The notes under the pieces were generated by a model, which searched no databases, had not been told where the DNA came from, and worked only from the letters and a program-made list of their open reading frames with translations. Below are positions 17,351 through 25,927 of a stretch of DNA of 63,682 nucleotides, in pieces (the stretch's first letter is position 1; each line of letters starts with the position of its first letter). A program made the position numbers and the translations under genes. This DNA comes from Rhodococcus maanshanensis NBRC 100610 (lineage in GTDB: Bacteria; Actinomycetota; Actinomycetes; Mycobacteriales; Mycobacteriaceae), in NCBI RefSeq assembly GCF_001894865.1, contig NZ_BCXA01000042.1:1-63682 (forward strand). Direction: 5' to 3'.

Positions 17351-19153
17351 CTATCCCCTTTCCACGACGATGGCTTGTTCGAGCGGGTCGAGTGTGCCGG
17401 AGGTGTCGGCCCTTCCGGTCCGCAGCCGCCGGTCGATGTAGTTCACCAGGTGGGTGAGCGGGATCGTCAGCGCCAGGTAGAAGAGCCCGGCGGCCACCAG
17501 CGGCGACAGGTTGCCGGTCTGCGCGTTGAGGTCGCGTCCGACGGCGAACAGCTCCCGCTGGGTCGCCAGCAGACCGAGGAAGTAGATCAGCGAGGAGTCC
17601 TTGATCAACGAGATGAACTGGTTCATCAGCGCAGGCAGCACCCGGCGGACGCCCTGCGGGATCACCACAAGTGTCATCGCCCGGCGGTAGCTGAAGCCGA
17701 TCGCGCGGGCCGCCTCCAGCTGCCCCGGCTCCACGCTCTGGATGCCGGAGCGGAAGATCTCGCCGATATATGCGGCGGCGAGCAGGGCCAGCGCGGCGGC
17801 GCCGAGCCAGTACGGGTTGTTGCCGGTCAGGCCCTTGACCACCGGTCCGACGCCGAGGCCGATGATCAGGATGATGACCACCGCGGGCAGCCCGCGGAAG
17901 ACGTCGGTGTAGACCCGGGCTGGCCAGCGCAGCCAGCGGGTGCGCGAGATGCCCGCGACCGCGAGCAGCATGCCCGCCACAGTGCCGATCACGCCCGAGG
18001 TGACGGCGAGGATCACCGTGTTGGGCAGGCCGGTCTTGAGCAGGTCCGGGATGGCCTTGCGGTACAGGTCCCAGTCGAAGAAGGTGGCGCCGAGCTGGGC
18101 GAGCGTCGACTGCTGGGCGGTCTGCGACTGCTCGGATCCCGCCGCCTCCGGCTTGGCGAGCGCCGCGAAGTCCGGCAGCTCCGGCGCGGGCGCCGCCTTG
18201 CTGCCCGGCTTCCAGCCCTCGGGCAGCTCGCGGGGCACCCAGTCCGAGTACAGCGACGCCCAGGTGCCGTCGGCGATCACCGCGTCCAGCCCGGAGTTCA
18301 GTGCATCGATCAGGGGCTGGTTGTCCTTGTTGACGGCCCAGCCGACGAAGTTGTTGAGGCTGAAGGTGTTCTGCACGATCGAGGTGGGGTCACCGGGCTT
18401 GATCGCGCCCTCGGCCTGCTGGGACGGGGCCACCCAGGCGTCGATCTGACCGGTCTTGAGGTTCGCGTACGCGGTGTTGTAGTCGGGGAACTTCACCGGG
18501 TCGAGCTTCAGCGTGTTCACGACGTAGTCGTCCTGGACGGTGCCCTGCACGACACCGATCCGGGTACCCGCGTTCAGGTCCGAGAACCCGTGGATGGCGC
18601 TGCCGTTCGGCACCACGAGCGAGAAGTAGCCGAAGTCGTAGCCGTTGGTGAAGCCGACCGTCTTGCGCCGCTCGTCGGTGGTGGTGATCGAGGACGACCC
18701 GACGTCGAATCGGTTCGTCGCGACCTGCGAGAGCAGACCGGCGAACTCGGTACCGGAGAACTCGATCTCCAGGCCGAGCTTGGCGGCCACGGCCTTGAGC
18801 AGCTCGTTGTCGTAGCCGGTGAAGGTGCCCGAGGAATCGACGCAGATGCTCGGCGGGGCGTCGGACAGCGTCCCGACGCTGAGCTTGCCCGGCGTGGCCA
18901 GGCCGAGCGCGCCGACGTCGATCTGATCCAGCGGCTTGGTGCTCGGCGTGGTGTACCGATCCTCCGCGGCCGCGGCGGCGGCCGCGTCCAGGTTGGTGGG
19001 TACGGCGGAGGAGCTGCCGACGCCGGGCGGGGCGCACAGGTCGGTGGCCGAGGTGGCCGAGTCGTCGCCACCACCGCACCCGGTCAGCGTCAACGCGAGC
19101 AGCGCCAGCAGGGCGACGAGCACCCGACTCTTCACGACATGTGGACGAACCAT
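17351..19153 (-). CDS. Fused amino-acid ABC binding lipoprotein and permease
   Basis: 600 aa. Residues 1-26 are a lipoprotein signal (LLALLALTLTGC). About 65-330 form a periplasmic-binding-protein type 2 domain (GKLSVGTLSDAPP, FTGYDNELLKAVAAKLGLEIEF, DVGSSSITTTDERRK). From about 370 it continues as an inner-membrane permease of the HisMQ type, with the EAA loop (QSVEPGQLEAARAIGFSYR) and five or so helices. Such substrate-binding/permease fusions are known in the amino-acid family and guarantee 1:1 stoichiometry. The single ATPase gene follows at once. A TAGGCT box 7 nt before the ATG suggests a leaderless transcript. Confidence 0.9.
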   Translation of the reverse strand: MVRPHVVKSRVLVALLALLALTLTGCGGGDDSATSATDLCAPPGVGSSSAVPTNLDAAAAAAAEDRYTTPSTKPLDQIDVGALGLATPGKLSVGTLSDAPPSICVDSSGTFTGYDNELLKAVAAKLGLEIEFSGTEFAGLLSQVATNRFDVGSSSITTTDERRKTVGFTNGYDFGYFSLVVPNGSAIHGFSDLNAGTRIGVVQGTVQDDYVVNTLKLDPVKFPDYNTAYANLKTGQIDAWVAPSQQAEGAIKPGDPTSIVQNTFSLNNFVGWAVNKDNQPLIDALNSGLDAVIADGTWASLYSDWVPRELPEGWKPGSKAAPAPELPDFAALAKPEAAGSEQSQTAQQSTLAQLGATFFDWDLYRKAIPDLLKTGLPNTVILAVTSGVIGTVAGMLLAVAGISRTRWLRWPARVYTDVFRGLPAVVIILIIGLGVGPVVKGLTGNNPYWLGAAALALLAAAYIGEIFRSGIQSVEPGQLEAARAIGFSYRRAMTLVVIPQGVRRVLPALMNQFISLIKDSSLIYFLGLLATQRELFAVGRDLNAQTGNLSPLVAAGLFYLALTIPLTHLVNYIDRRLRTGRADTSGTLDPLEQAIVVERG

Positions 19154-19166
19154 GCAGAGGAGCCTA
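19151..19166 (-). promoter_or_regulatory. Leaderless promoter, -10 TAGGCT
   Basis: On the minus strand TAGGCT (19166-19161) is followed by 7 nt and the ATG at 19153. There is no convincing Shine-Dalgarno. Confidence 0.4.
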
Positions 19167-19216
19167 GCGGCGGCAGGGCCGGGACCGGGGAACCGTTTCG
19201 GTTCGGTGAAGGCCGA

Positions 19217-20011
19217 TCAGGCCAGGCCCTCGATCGGCTCGGGCAGCCGGTCCGCGCGCCAGCGCAGGGCCTCGAGGACCGTGGAGAGGTCGTAGTCGGG
19301 CCCGCCGGTGCCGACGGTGAACAGGGTGACGCCCGCGTCGAGGAAGTCCTGTGCGGCCTCCGGGCCGGGCCAGGCGACCGACCGCTCGATCCGCGCGGGT
19401 TCGCGGCCGACGGCCGCGCAGTGGTCGGCCAGCACCCCCGACTTGTGTCGCAACGCCTCGAGGTCGGCGAAGCTGTGCCACACGTCCGCGTACTCGGCGA
19501 CCAGGCGCAGCGTTTTCCGTTCGCCGCCGCCTCCGATGAGGATCGGGATGTGCCTGGTCGGCGCCGGGTTGAGCTTGCCCAGCCGCGCCGAGATCCGGGA
19601 CAGGTTCTCGCGGAGCAGCTTCAGGCGGTGTCCCGCGGTGCCGAACTGGTAGCCGTACTCGTCGTAGTCCTTCTCGAACCAGCCCGCCCCGATGCCGAGG
19701 ATGAGCCGCCCCCCGCTGATGTGGTCGACCGTGCGGGCCATGTCCGCGAGCAGGTCGGGATTCCGGTAGCCGCCGCCACTGACCAGCGCGCCGATCTCCA
19801 CCCGCTCGGTCTGCTCGGCGAAGGCCCCGAGCATCGTCCAGCACTCGAAGTGGGCGCCGTTCGGGTCGCCGTAGAGCGGATAGAAGTGGTCCCAGGTGAA
19901 GACGATGTCGACTCCCGCGTCCTCGGACCGCAGCACCGCGTCGCGGATCAGGCGATAGTCGGGCGCGTGTTGCGGCTGGAGCTGGACGCCGATGCGAAAT
20001 CCGTGGGTCAT
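19217..20011 (-). CDS. LLM-class F420-dependent oxidoreductase
   Basis: 264 aa from ATG 20011, preceded by AAGGAGTGCAG; longer in-frame starts add a tail with no family character. It is a TIM-barrel luciferase-fold protein: FRIGVQLQPQHAPDYRLIRDAV, VDIVFTWDHFYPLYGD (the WDHF motif typical of F420 enzymes), GRLILGIGAGWFEKDYDEYG, and HIPILIGGGGERKTLRLVAEYADVWH for the phosphate site. The substrate is unknown. It lies between the amino-acid transporter and a methyltransferase on the same strand, with gaps of 86 bp on the methyltransferase side and 63 bp on the transporter side. Confidence 0.82.
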   Translation of the reverse strand: MTHGFRIGVQLQPQHAPDYRLIRDAVLRSEDAGVDIVFTWDHFYPLYGDPNGAHFECWTMLGAFAEQTERVEIGALVSGGGYRNPDLLADMARTVDHISGGRLILGIGAGWFEKDYDEYGYQFGTAGHRLKLLRENLSRISARLGKLNPAPTRHIPILIGGGGERKTLRLVAEYADVWHSFADLEALRHKSGVLADHCAAVGREPARIERSVAWPGPEAAQDFLDAGVTLFTVGTGGPDYDLSTVLEALRWRADRLPEPIEGLA

Positions 20012-20097
20012 CTGCACTCCTTGACTCGTCGAGGAAGGCCGGATCCCACCGTAGTCCGTGAGGGGCCGACCCCGCAGTCCTCTGCAGGGTCGGGAGA

Positions 20098-20925
20098 TCA
20101 GCGCCCTCTGACCGCACAGAGTGTGTACGACGCGGGGAGCCGCTCGGGGTTCTCGGCGAGCCGCCACTCCCCGCGCTCGTCACACACCATCGCGTCGGGC
20201 AGGGCATTCCAGGGAACGCTGTCGTGCTCGGTGAGCGCGGTGATCTCCATGCCTGCCCGGAGAAGTGCGGTCACGATCTCGCCGAGGCCGTGGTTCCACT
20301 CGTGCGTTGTGCTGGCCTGGAGCCGGATCTCCGTCTCGACGTACGTCTCCTCGTCCGTCCACACCAGCGGTTCGACCTGCTCGAAGTAGGGGTACCGCAG
20401 GGCGAGCACATCCGAGCGGGCGTCGTCGAGCGCCCACAGCACGGGATGGGCCTCGCGCAGGAACAGCCGGCCGCCCGGTCGGAGGAGCCCCGCAACCGTC
20501 TCGGCCCACCGCTCGATGCTCGGCAGCCAGCACAGCGCCCCGATTCCGGTGAATACCAGATCCTGCGACGCCGGACCGAGGATCGTCACGGCGTCGTATA
20601 CGTCCGCCTCCACGAAGTCGACCGGGTCCGCGGTGCGGGCGACCAGCTTGCGGGCCTCCGCCAGCGAGGCCCCGGAGAAGTCCAGCCCGGTCATCCGCGC
20701 TCCGAGCCGGGCCAGCGACACCGTGTCGGTGCCGATGTGGCACTGCAGATGCACTCCCGTCAGCCCCGAGATGTCGCCGAGCATCGGACGGTCGAACTCG
20801 ACTACCGCGCTGACGAATTCGGGATCACTGACGAATCGCTCCACCGCATAGTCCGACGAGACGGCGTGCGCGGGTGCGCGTTCGTCCCAGTTCGCCTTGT
20901 TGATCTCTCGGTACTTTTCGCCCAC
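20098..20925 (-). CDS. Class I SAM-dependent methyltransferase
   Basis: 275 aa from GTG 20925, chosen because TAGGGT sits 7 nt upstream (leaderless) and the protein then starts with the family sequence GEKYREINKANWDERAPAH; GTG 20934 is the alternative. The Rossmann motif I is VHLQCHIGTDTVSLARLGARMTGLDFS, motif II DPVDFVEADVYDA, and the post-motif helix LLRPGGRLFLREAHP. The CHIGTDT form of motif I is characteristic of a group of small-molecule methyltransferases common in Actinobacteria whose substrates are mostly undefined. It ends 86 bp before the F420 oxidoreductase gene. Confidence 0.8.
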   Translation of the reverse strand: MGEKYREINKANWDERAPAHAVSSDYAVERFVSDPEFVSAVVEFDRPMLGDISGLTGVHLQCHIGTDTVSLARLGARMTGLDFSGASLAEARKLVARTADPVDFVEADVYDAVTILGPASQDLVFTGIGALCWLPSIERWAETVAGLLRPGGRLFLREAHPVLWALDDARSDVLALRYPYFEQVEPLVWTDEETYVETEIRLQASTTHEWNHGLGEIVTALLRAGMEITALTEHDSVPWNALPDAMVCDERGEWRLAENPERLPASYTLCAVRGR

Positions 20926-20938
20926 GAGCAACACCCTA
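20923..20938 (-). promoter_or_regulatory. Leaderless promoter, -10 TAGGGT
   Basis: TAGGGT (20938-20933, minus strand) is followed by 7 nt and GTG 20925. Weakly supported, but consistent with the same layout at several other genes here. Confidence 0.35.
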
Positions 20939-20947
20939 GGCGCCGCG

Positions 20948-22159
20948 TCAGCGCTGGGTTTCGCGCCGCACGATCCGTGGCAGGCGAAGCAGCGGGAGCG
21001 GCCGGTGGGTGGTGACGATCCAGGCCTCGTATCCGTTCAGCGCGAGCAGGACCGCGAGGACCAGCATCGCGGTGGCGAGGGCGGGGAGCAGCGGCGCCGC
21101 CACCGCGATCGCGCAGCAGGCGGCGGCCGCGGCGGCCCGCTGCACGGTGGCGGCGCCGAACATCCGCCACCGGGCATAGCAGAACCCGAACAGGTACAGC
21201 GCCACGCCGGGGGCGAGGAGCAGCTCGGGCAGCGAGTGCGGCACGGACAGGGGATAGGCGAGCAGCTTCTTCAGGCCGACCGCGATCGCGATGATCGCGG
21301 TGACGTAGATGAGGTGGGCGTAGCTGAAGACGTCGGTGACGATGCGCGCCTGCTCGGGACTGTGCTCCAGGCTGTGACGGGCGGCGGGGGCGCCGTAGTG
21401 GAAGTACGTCCACCACAGCAGGACGATGATCAGGAACGCGAGCGCGAACGCGGCGTAGGTGGGCCCGTCGAGGTCGATCCCGGCGGCCTGGCCGCCGACC
21501 GCGACGACCGTCTCGCCCAACGCGATGATCAGGAACAACCCGAACCGCTCCGGCAGGTGCGCGGTCTCGATACGGACATGGTTCAGGCTCGCGGGCAGCA
21601 CCCGCGGGGCGATCAGCTCGATCAACGCGGCCGCGGTCCACGCGGCGATCCGCCCCGGCCCCTCCAGGAAGGCGCCGAGCAGGAACAGCGGCGCGGCGAC
21701 GAACGCCGCCACGGCGAAGGGCTCCAACCGCAGTCGGGCAGAGCCGCCGGGAAGTCGACAGGAAATGACCCACAACAGCAGGCGCAGCACGACATAGCCG
21801 GCGGCGAAGACCAGGGCACGGTCGTCGAACGCCCCGCCGACGGCAACCGACATCAGGAGCCCACAGCCGGCGACGCTGAAGAGCGCCACCCGGCCCAGCG
21901 CCTGATCCACGAGGGCGCCGGCCCGGTTCGCGAGCAGCGTCGTGCCAACCCACCCCCACCACAGCGGCATGAACAGCAGCAGCAGGCGGGCCGCCTCGCC
22001 GATGTCGTGTGCACCGGCCAGCGCGGTGGCGATCTGGGTGACCGCGAAGACCCAGATCAGGTCGAAGAACAGCTCGGCCCAGGCGACCCGCTGTTCGGGT
22101 GGGGGTTCGATCGGAGCGTCGGCCACCGAATCGGCGCCGTCGAGTGCAGGTTGGTCCAC
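20948..22159 (-). CDS. ltrA: Low-temperature-requirement A (LtrA) family membrane protein
   Basis: 403 aa from GTG 22159, chosen because GGGGGAGA ends a few bases upstream and the N-terminus then matches the family length; the frame itself stays open to 22564. It has the LtrA signature near the start (VAWAELFFDLIWVFAVTQIATAL) and about eleven hydrophobic helices, with conserved RFGLFLIIALGETVVAVGG in the middle. LtrA was named from a Listeria mutant that failed to grow in the cold; its biochemical activity is unknown. It runs in the same direction as the methyltransferase gene with a 22-bp gap. Confidence 0.85.
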   Translation of the reverse strand: MDQPALDGADSVADAPIEPPPEQRVAWAELFFDLIWVFAVTQIATALAGAHDIGEAARLLLLFMPLWWGWVGTTLLANRAGALVDQALGRVALFSVAGCGLLMSVAVGGAFDDRALVFAAGYVVLRLLLWVISCRLPGGSARLRLEPFAVAAFVAAPLFLLGAFLEGPGRIAAWTAAALIELIAPRVLPASLNHVRIETAHLPERFGLFLIIALGETVVAVGGQAAGIDLDGPTYAAFALAFLIIVLLWWTYFHYGAPAARHSLEHSPEQARIVTDVFSYAHLIYVTAIIAIAVGLKKLLAYPLSVPHSLPELLLAPGVALYLFGFCYARWRMFGAATVQRAAAAAACCAIAVAAPLLPALATAMLVLAVLLALNGYEAWIVTTHRPLPLLRLPRIVRRETQR

Positions 22160-22391
22160 GCGGTCTCCCCCATCGCCGACTGGTACGGCGACGAAGTGTA
22201 GGGCCACACCTCTTGGGCGGCAACGGCACTCCGGTCCGGCCAGACAATTCGGACATCGGGAAGAGTGCCGGTTCCGATGGGGTTGGCATGGGCGATGATC
22301 GTTGCCGCAAACCGATGCTCGGGCGGGAACGGACGTCGATGATTCAGCACGGCGCCGAACCCGGCGGCCGGCGAACTGTGGGGAGGTCACG

Positions 22392-23264
22392 ATGGAGACG
22401 GAGCGTGTCGAGTTTCGCGCGGAGGACGGCACCAGCCTGGTGGGGGTCCTGCGCGTGCCGGCGGGAGCGACGAGGGCGGTGACGTTCACCGGCCCGTTCA
22501 CCGGGGTGAAGGAGCAGGTCGTCGGCACGTACGCCGATGCCATCGCGCGCGCCGGATTCGCCACGCTGGCCTTCGACCATCGGAACTACGGCGAGTCCGG
22601 TGGTGCGATCCGCAGGCACGAGGACGCCGCGGGCAAGGTGGCCGACCTCCGCGCGGCCGTCGGTCACCTGGGCGCACTGGGATTCGGACAGATCGGCCTG
22701 ACGGGCGTGTGCCTGGGTGGCGGGTATGCACTCAAGGCCGCCGCCCAGGACCCTCGGGTGGCCGCGCTGGCCTGCGTGGCCGGCGCGTACCCCGGTGCGC
22801 CGGGCAGCTTCGCGCACCGCGGCGGCGATTACCGGGAAGCGTTGCGGGACATCTGGGATCGCGCGTGGACCGAGGACGGTCAGCCGGTCTATCAGAAGGC
22901 GGTGACCGACGACGGCGGGCCTGCGGCGATGATGGGCGCGGAGCCGTTCGAGTACTACGGCACGGACCGCTCCTACAGCCCCCACTGGGAGAACAGCGTC
23001 ACCGTCGCGTCGGGATACCAGACGATGACGGTCGACACCCTCGCCGCCGCCGACCTGATCTCCCCCACCCCGCTGCTGGTGGTGCACGGCACCACCGATG
23101 AGTTCTGCAGCCCCGAGGGCGCTCAGGCCGTGTACGACAGGGCCGGCGAGCCGAAGAAGATCGTCTGGCTGCCCACCACGAACCACATCGACCTCTACGA
23201 CGTCCCGGAATTCGTGAACCCGGCCGTCGACGAGCTCACCGCCTTCTTCTCCGAACACCTCTGA
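22392..23264 (+). CDS. Alpha/beta hydrolase, dienelactone-hydrolase-like, with Cys nucleophile
   Basis: 290 aa from ATG 22392 (GGGGAGG upstream). It is an alpha/beta-hydrolase fold: FTGPFTGVKEQ after strand 3 (oxyanion region), FATLAFDHRNYGESGG, then the nucleophile elbow GVCLGG, which carries Cys where most hydrolases carry Ser, as in dienelactone hydrolases. The acid is probably the Asp in VHGTTDEFCSPEGA and the base His is in TTNHIDLYD. The substrate is unknown. It is transcribed divergently from ltrA. Confidence 0.8.
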   Translation: METERVEFRAEDGTSLVGVLRVPAGATRAVTFTGPFTGVKEQVVGTYADAIARAGFATLAFDHRNYGESGGAIRRHEDAAGKVADLRAAVGHLGALGFGQIGLTGVCLGGGYALKAAAQDPRVAALACVAGAYPGAPGSFAHRGGDYREALRDIWDRAWTEDGQPVYQKAVTDDGGPAAMMGAEPFEYYGTDRSYSPHWENSVTVASGYQTMTVDTLAAADLISPTPLLVVHGTTDEFCSPEGAQAVYDRAGEPKKIVWLPTTNHIDLYDVPEFVNPAVDELTAFFSEHL

Positions 23265-23285
23265 CACATCGGTTCGGCGGGTGGC

Positions 23286-23969
23286 TCACGCCCGCACCAC
23301 CCCGACCACCGGCGCGAAGTCGCACGGCGGCAGGCCCCAGCTCGTGTTGTCCAGGACGCTGCCGAAGACAACGAAAACGACGGTGCCCGTACCGGTTTGG
23401 AGGGTGTTGGACAGGGTGACGATGTAGTCGGCCGGGCGCTCCTGGAACATCGGCGCCCGGCCCGACTGCATGGTGTTCAGGTTGAGCCAGGCGACCTCGA
23501 GGTGGTCGCCCTGCCGGGGCGAGGACATCGCGGTGTTCATCGCGCTGAAGAACACGTTGACCTGCCCGGGCGCGATGGCGGGGACGGGCAGGTTCGTGTC
23601 GACCGCGGGTCCCGCGATCGCCTGGGCGATGCCGACCGAGTCGTTGTCCTCGCCGAAGCCCGGCGGAAGGCAACCCGCGGCGGTCGTGTCGTACAGGAAC
23701 GGCTGGGCACTGCCCTCGACCAGGTGCACCGACCTCGGGAAGTAGTTGTAGCGCGGCGTGCCACTCGCCGCGCGCTCGATCGTCGTCGCGACAGATTCCG
23801 CGGTGCGGGTGCTGATCGGCATCGCCGCCGACCTCAGTGCCATGTGCACGGCGGCGATGTCGTCGACAGGCACCGGCGCGGCCTGCGTCTGCCCGGGCAG
23901 GGCGAGCAGGGCGCCGACGCACGCCACCGACGCCGCGATCCGTCCACGCATCTTCCGACTGTCGTTCAT
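23286..23969 (-). CDS. Secreted protein of unknown function
   Basis: 227 aa from ATG 23969, preceded by GGGGGAGATC. A Sec signal peptide covers about 1-32 (RKMRGRIAASVACVGALLALPGQTQA, cleaved near QAAP). I do not recognise the mature domain. It is rich in small and polar residues, has two Cys (in AAGCLPPGF and GLPPCDFAP) that could form a disulfide, and ends in a hydrophobic strand-like stretch. It could be a cell-wall-associated mycobacterial-type exported protein. It converges on the alpha/beta hydrolase gene with a 21-bp gap. Confidence 0.65.
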   Translation of the reverse strand: MNDSRKMRGRIAASVACVGALLALPGQTQAAPVPVDDIAAVHMALRSAAMPISTRTAESVATTIERAASGTPRYNYFPRSVHLVEGSAQPFLYDTTAAGCLPPGFGEDNDSVGIAQAIAGPAVDTNLPVPAIAPGQVNVFFSAMNTAMSSPRQGDHLEVAWLNLNTMQSGRAPMFQERPADYIVTLSNTLQTGTGTVVFVVFGSVLDNTSWGLPPCDFAPVVGVVRA

Positions 23970-24123
23970 GCTCTGTGATCTCCCCCTGGTCAGCGAACGC
24001 GGTCCGAATGCCTGCGGGCCGAACCCGCCAACCGTCAATCGGTGCCGAGCGGCCCGGGGTTAGCGTCGAGACCGAAACGTGACGATCGGTACGAAACGTG
24101 CAGAGAAGACGCCGCCGTGACCG

Positions 24124-24549
24124 TCACGCGCTGCCGGCGTCACCCACCGCCTCGAAGTCGGGGAACGAGTGGTGCTCGTGGGCGACGACCCAGTTGCCGT
24201 TCTCGCGGCGCAGGCCAACCGTCAGGCGCAGGCGGTTCTCGGGGCGTTCGGCGAGCTCCTTCGGCAATCCGCAGCGCAGCAACGCGTGCGCGAACGCGAC
24301 GTCCGCGCCCGCGGTGACGTCGAGGGAGACGATCTCGAACGCCGCTCCCCTCGACTGCCACTCGAAGAACTGCGGCCAGGTCTCCCGATAGGCGGGGAGG
24401 CCGCGGACGCCCTCGCACGGCGGCGGCACGTCGAACATGACGATGTCGTCGCTGTGGTCGGCGAGGACGCCGCCGAGGTTCCCCTCGTGCACGGCGGCGG
24501 CCCAGCGTTCGATCAGGCCTCGGATCTGCTCGGTGTCGCTGCTCGTCAT
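24124..24549 (-). CDS. SnoaL/NTF2-like protein
   Basis: 141 aa from ATG 24549 with GGAGGTAGCGCG upstream. The length and pattern fit the NTF2-like cone fold: an N-terminal helix (TEQIRGLIERWAAAVHEGNL), then LADHSDDIVMFDVPPPCEGVRG, then strands with FEWQSRGAAFEIVSLDV and LRLTVGLRRENGNWVVAHEHHSFP. Members include polyketide cyclases, isomerases and stress-induced ketosteroid-isomerase-like proteins, so no reaction can be assigned. A free-standing gene. Confidence 0.7.
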   Translation of the reverse strand: MTSSDTEQIRGLIERWAAAVHEGNLGGVLADHSDDIVMFDVPPPCEGVRGLPAYRETWPQFFEWQSRGAAFEIVSLDVTAGADVAFAHALLRCGLPKELAERPENRLRLTVGLRRENGNWVVAHEHHSFPDFEAVGDAGSA

Positions 24550-24707
24550 CGCGCTACCTCCTGCGTGCGGTCCCGTCGGGCTTCTCAACGGGTAGACCCG
24601 CCTCGACGGCGGAACTCATCGGCCGGCTCTGCGATACTGGCCGCGAACCACCCTCAACTCGGATCGTCCGGCACGTTCCTGCCGGTGAAGGGATCGAACG
24701 ACACCCC

Positions 24708-25781
24708 ATGGCGACAGTCACCTACGACTCCACCAGCTGCGTGTTCCCCGGCTCGACGACGCCGGCCGTGGACAAGCTGAACCTGCACATCGAGGACGGC
24801 GAGTTCCTCGTCCTGGTCGGGCCGTCCGGCTGCGGCAAGTCCACCTCGCTCCGCATGCTCGCGGGACTGGAGGAGGTCGACTCCGGACGCATCCTGATCG
24901 GCAACAAGGACGTCACCGGCACCGAGCCGAAGGACCGGGACATCGCGATGGTGTTCCAGAACTACGCGCTGTACCCGCACATGTCGGTCGCCGAGAACAT
25001 GGGCTTCGCGCTGAAGCTGGCGGGCACCCCGAAGGCGGAGATCCGCCAGCGGGTGGAGGAGACCGCGAAGCTGCTCGACCTGGCGCAGTACCTCGACCGC
25101 AAGCCGAAGGCGCTCTCCGGCGGTCAGCGTCAGCGTGTCGCGATGGGCCGCGCGATCGTGCGTCAGCCGCAGGTGTTCCTCATGGACGAGCCGCTGTCCA
25201 ACCTGGACGCGAAGCTGCGCGTGCAGACCCGCACCCAGATCGCGCAGCTGCAGCGCCGGCTCGGCACCACCACCGTCTACGTCACCCACGATCAGGTCGA
25301 GGCGATGACGATGGGCGACCGGGTGGCCGTGCTCAAGGACGGGCTGCTGCAGCAGTGCGCGTCGCCGCGCGAGCTGTACTCCCGGCCCGCGAACATGTTC
25401 GTGGCGGGCTTCATGGGCTCGCCCTCGATGAACCTGTTCACCCTGCCCGTCACCGACGGCGGCGTGCTGTTCGGTGAGACCGTGATCCCGGTGCCGCGCG
25501 GCGCCCTCGCGATGGCGCACGAGCCCGAGGTGGTGCTCGGCATCCGCCCCGAGCACCTGGAGCTCTCCGATCGGGGCATCCCGATGGAGGTGGACGTGGT
25601 CGAGGAGCTCGGCTCGGATGCCTACATCTACGGCCGCACCACCCTCGCAGGTGCCCCGCACGAGGTCGTCGCGCGCGCCGACTGGCGCAACCCGCCGCAG
25701 AAGGGCCAGCAGGTCCGGCTGCACGTCGACCCCTCCGAGCTGCACCTCTTCTCCGCTGCGGACGGCCGCAGGCTCGGCTAG
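24708..25781 (+). CDS. Sugar ABC transporter ATP-binding protein (MsmK/UgpC/SugC type)
   Basis: 357 aa. Walker A is GPSGCGKST, the Q-loop MVFQNYALYPHM, signature LSGGQRQR, Walker B VFLMDEPLSNLDAKLR and switch TVYVTHDQVEAMTMGDR. The C-terminal part (about 235-355) is the MalK-like TOBE regulatory domain (FMGSPSMNLF, GIRPEHLEL). This class energises carbohydrate importers and can be shared between several. It is first in a group with a binding lipoprotein and two permeases on the same strand, so a dedicated importer is likely. Similar sets in mycobacteria and corynebacteria import trehalose or alpha-glucosides; that substrate is an inference. Confidence 0.9.
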   Translation: MATVTYDSTSCVFPGSTTPAVDKLNLHIEDGEFLVLVGPSGCGKSTSLRMLAGLEEVDSGRILIGNKDVTGTEPKDRDIAMVFQNYALYPHMSVAENMGFALKLAGTPKAEIRQRVEETAKLLDLAQYLDRKPKALSGGQRQRVAMGRAIVRQPQVFLMDEPLSNLDAKLRVQTRTQIAQLQRRLGTTTVYVTHDQVEAMTMGDRVAVLKDGLLQQCASPRELYSRPANMFVAGFMGSPSMNLFTLPVTDGGVLFGETVIPVPRGALAMAHEPEVVLGIRPEHLELSDRGIPMEVDVVEELGSDAYIYGRTTLAGAPHEVVARADWRNPPQKGQQVRLHVDPSELHLFSAADGRRLG

Positions 25782-25927
25782 ATTCCTGACCGATTCAGGT
25801 TCGACGTAATGTCTCGGTTCGGCGGTGTTCCGTGCCACAGTAGGCAACGACACGGGCATCGGCGTCGCGCGTTTCGTGCTGCGCCGGACCGACCGATCCG
25901 ATCCACCGACTACCGGGGAGATACTCC

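Noticed and set aside
17057-20389. Plus-strand open frame of 1110 codons opposite the amino-acid ABC genes
   Set aside because: Shadow of three well-supported minus-strand genes; composition is typical of antisense GC-rich frames.
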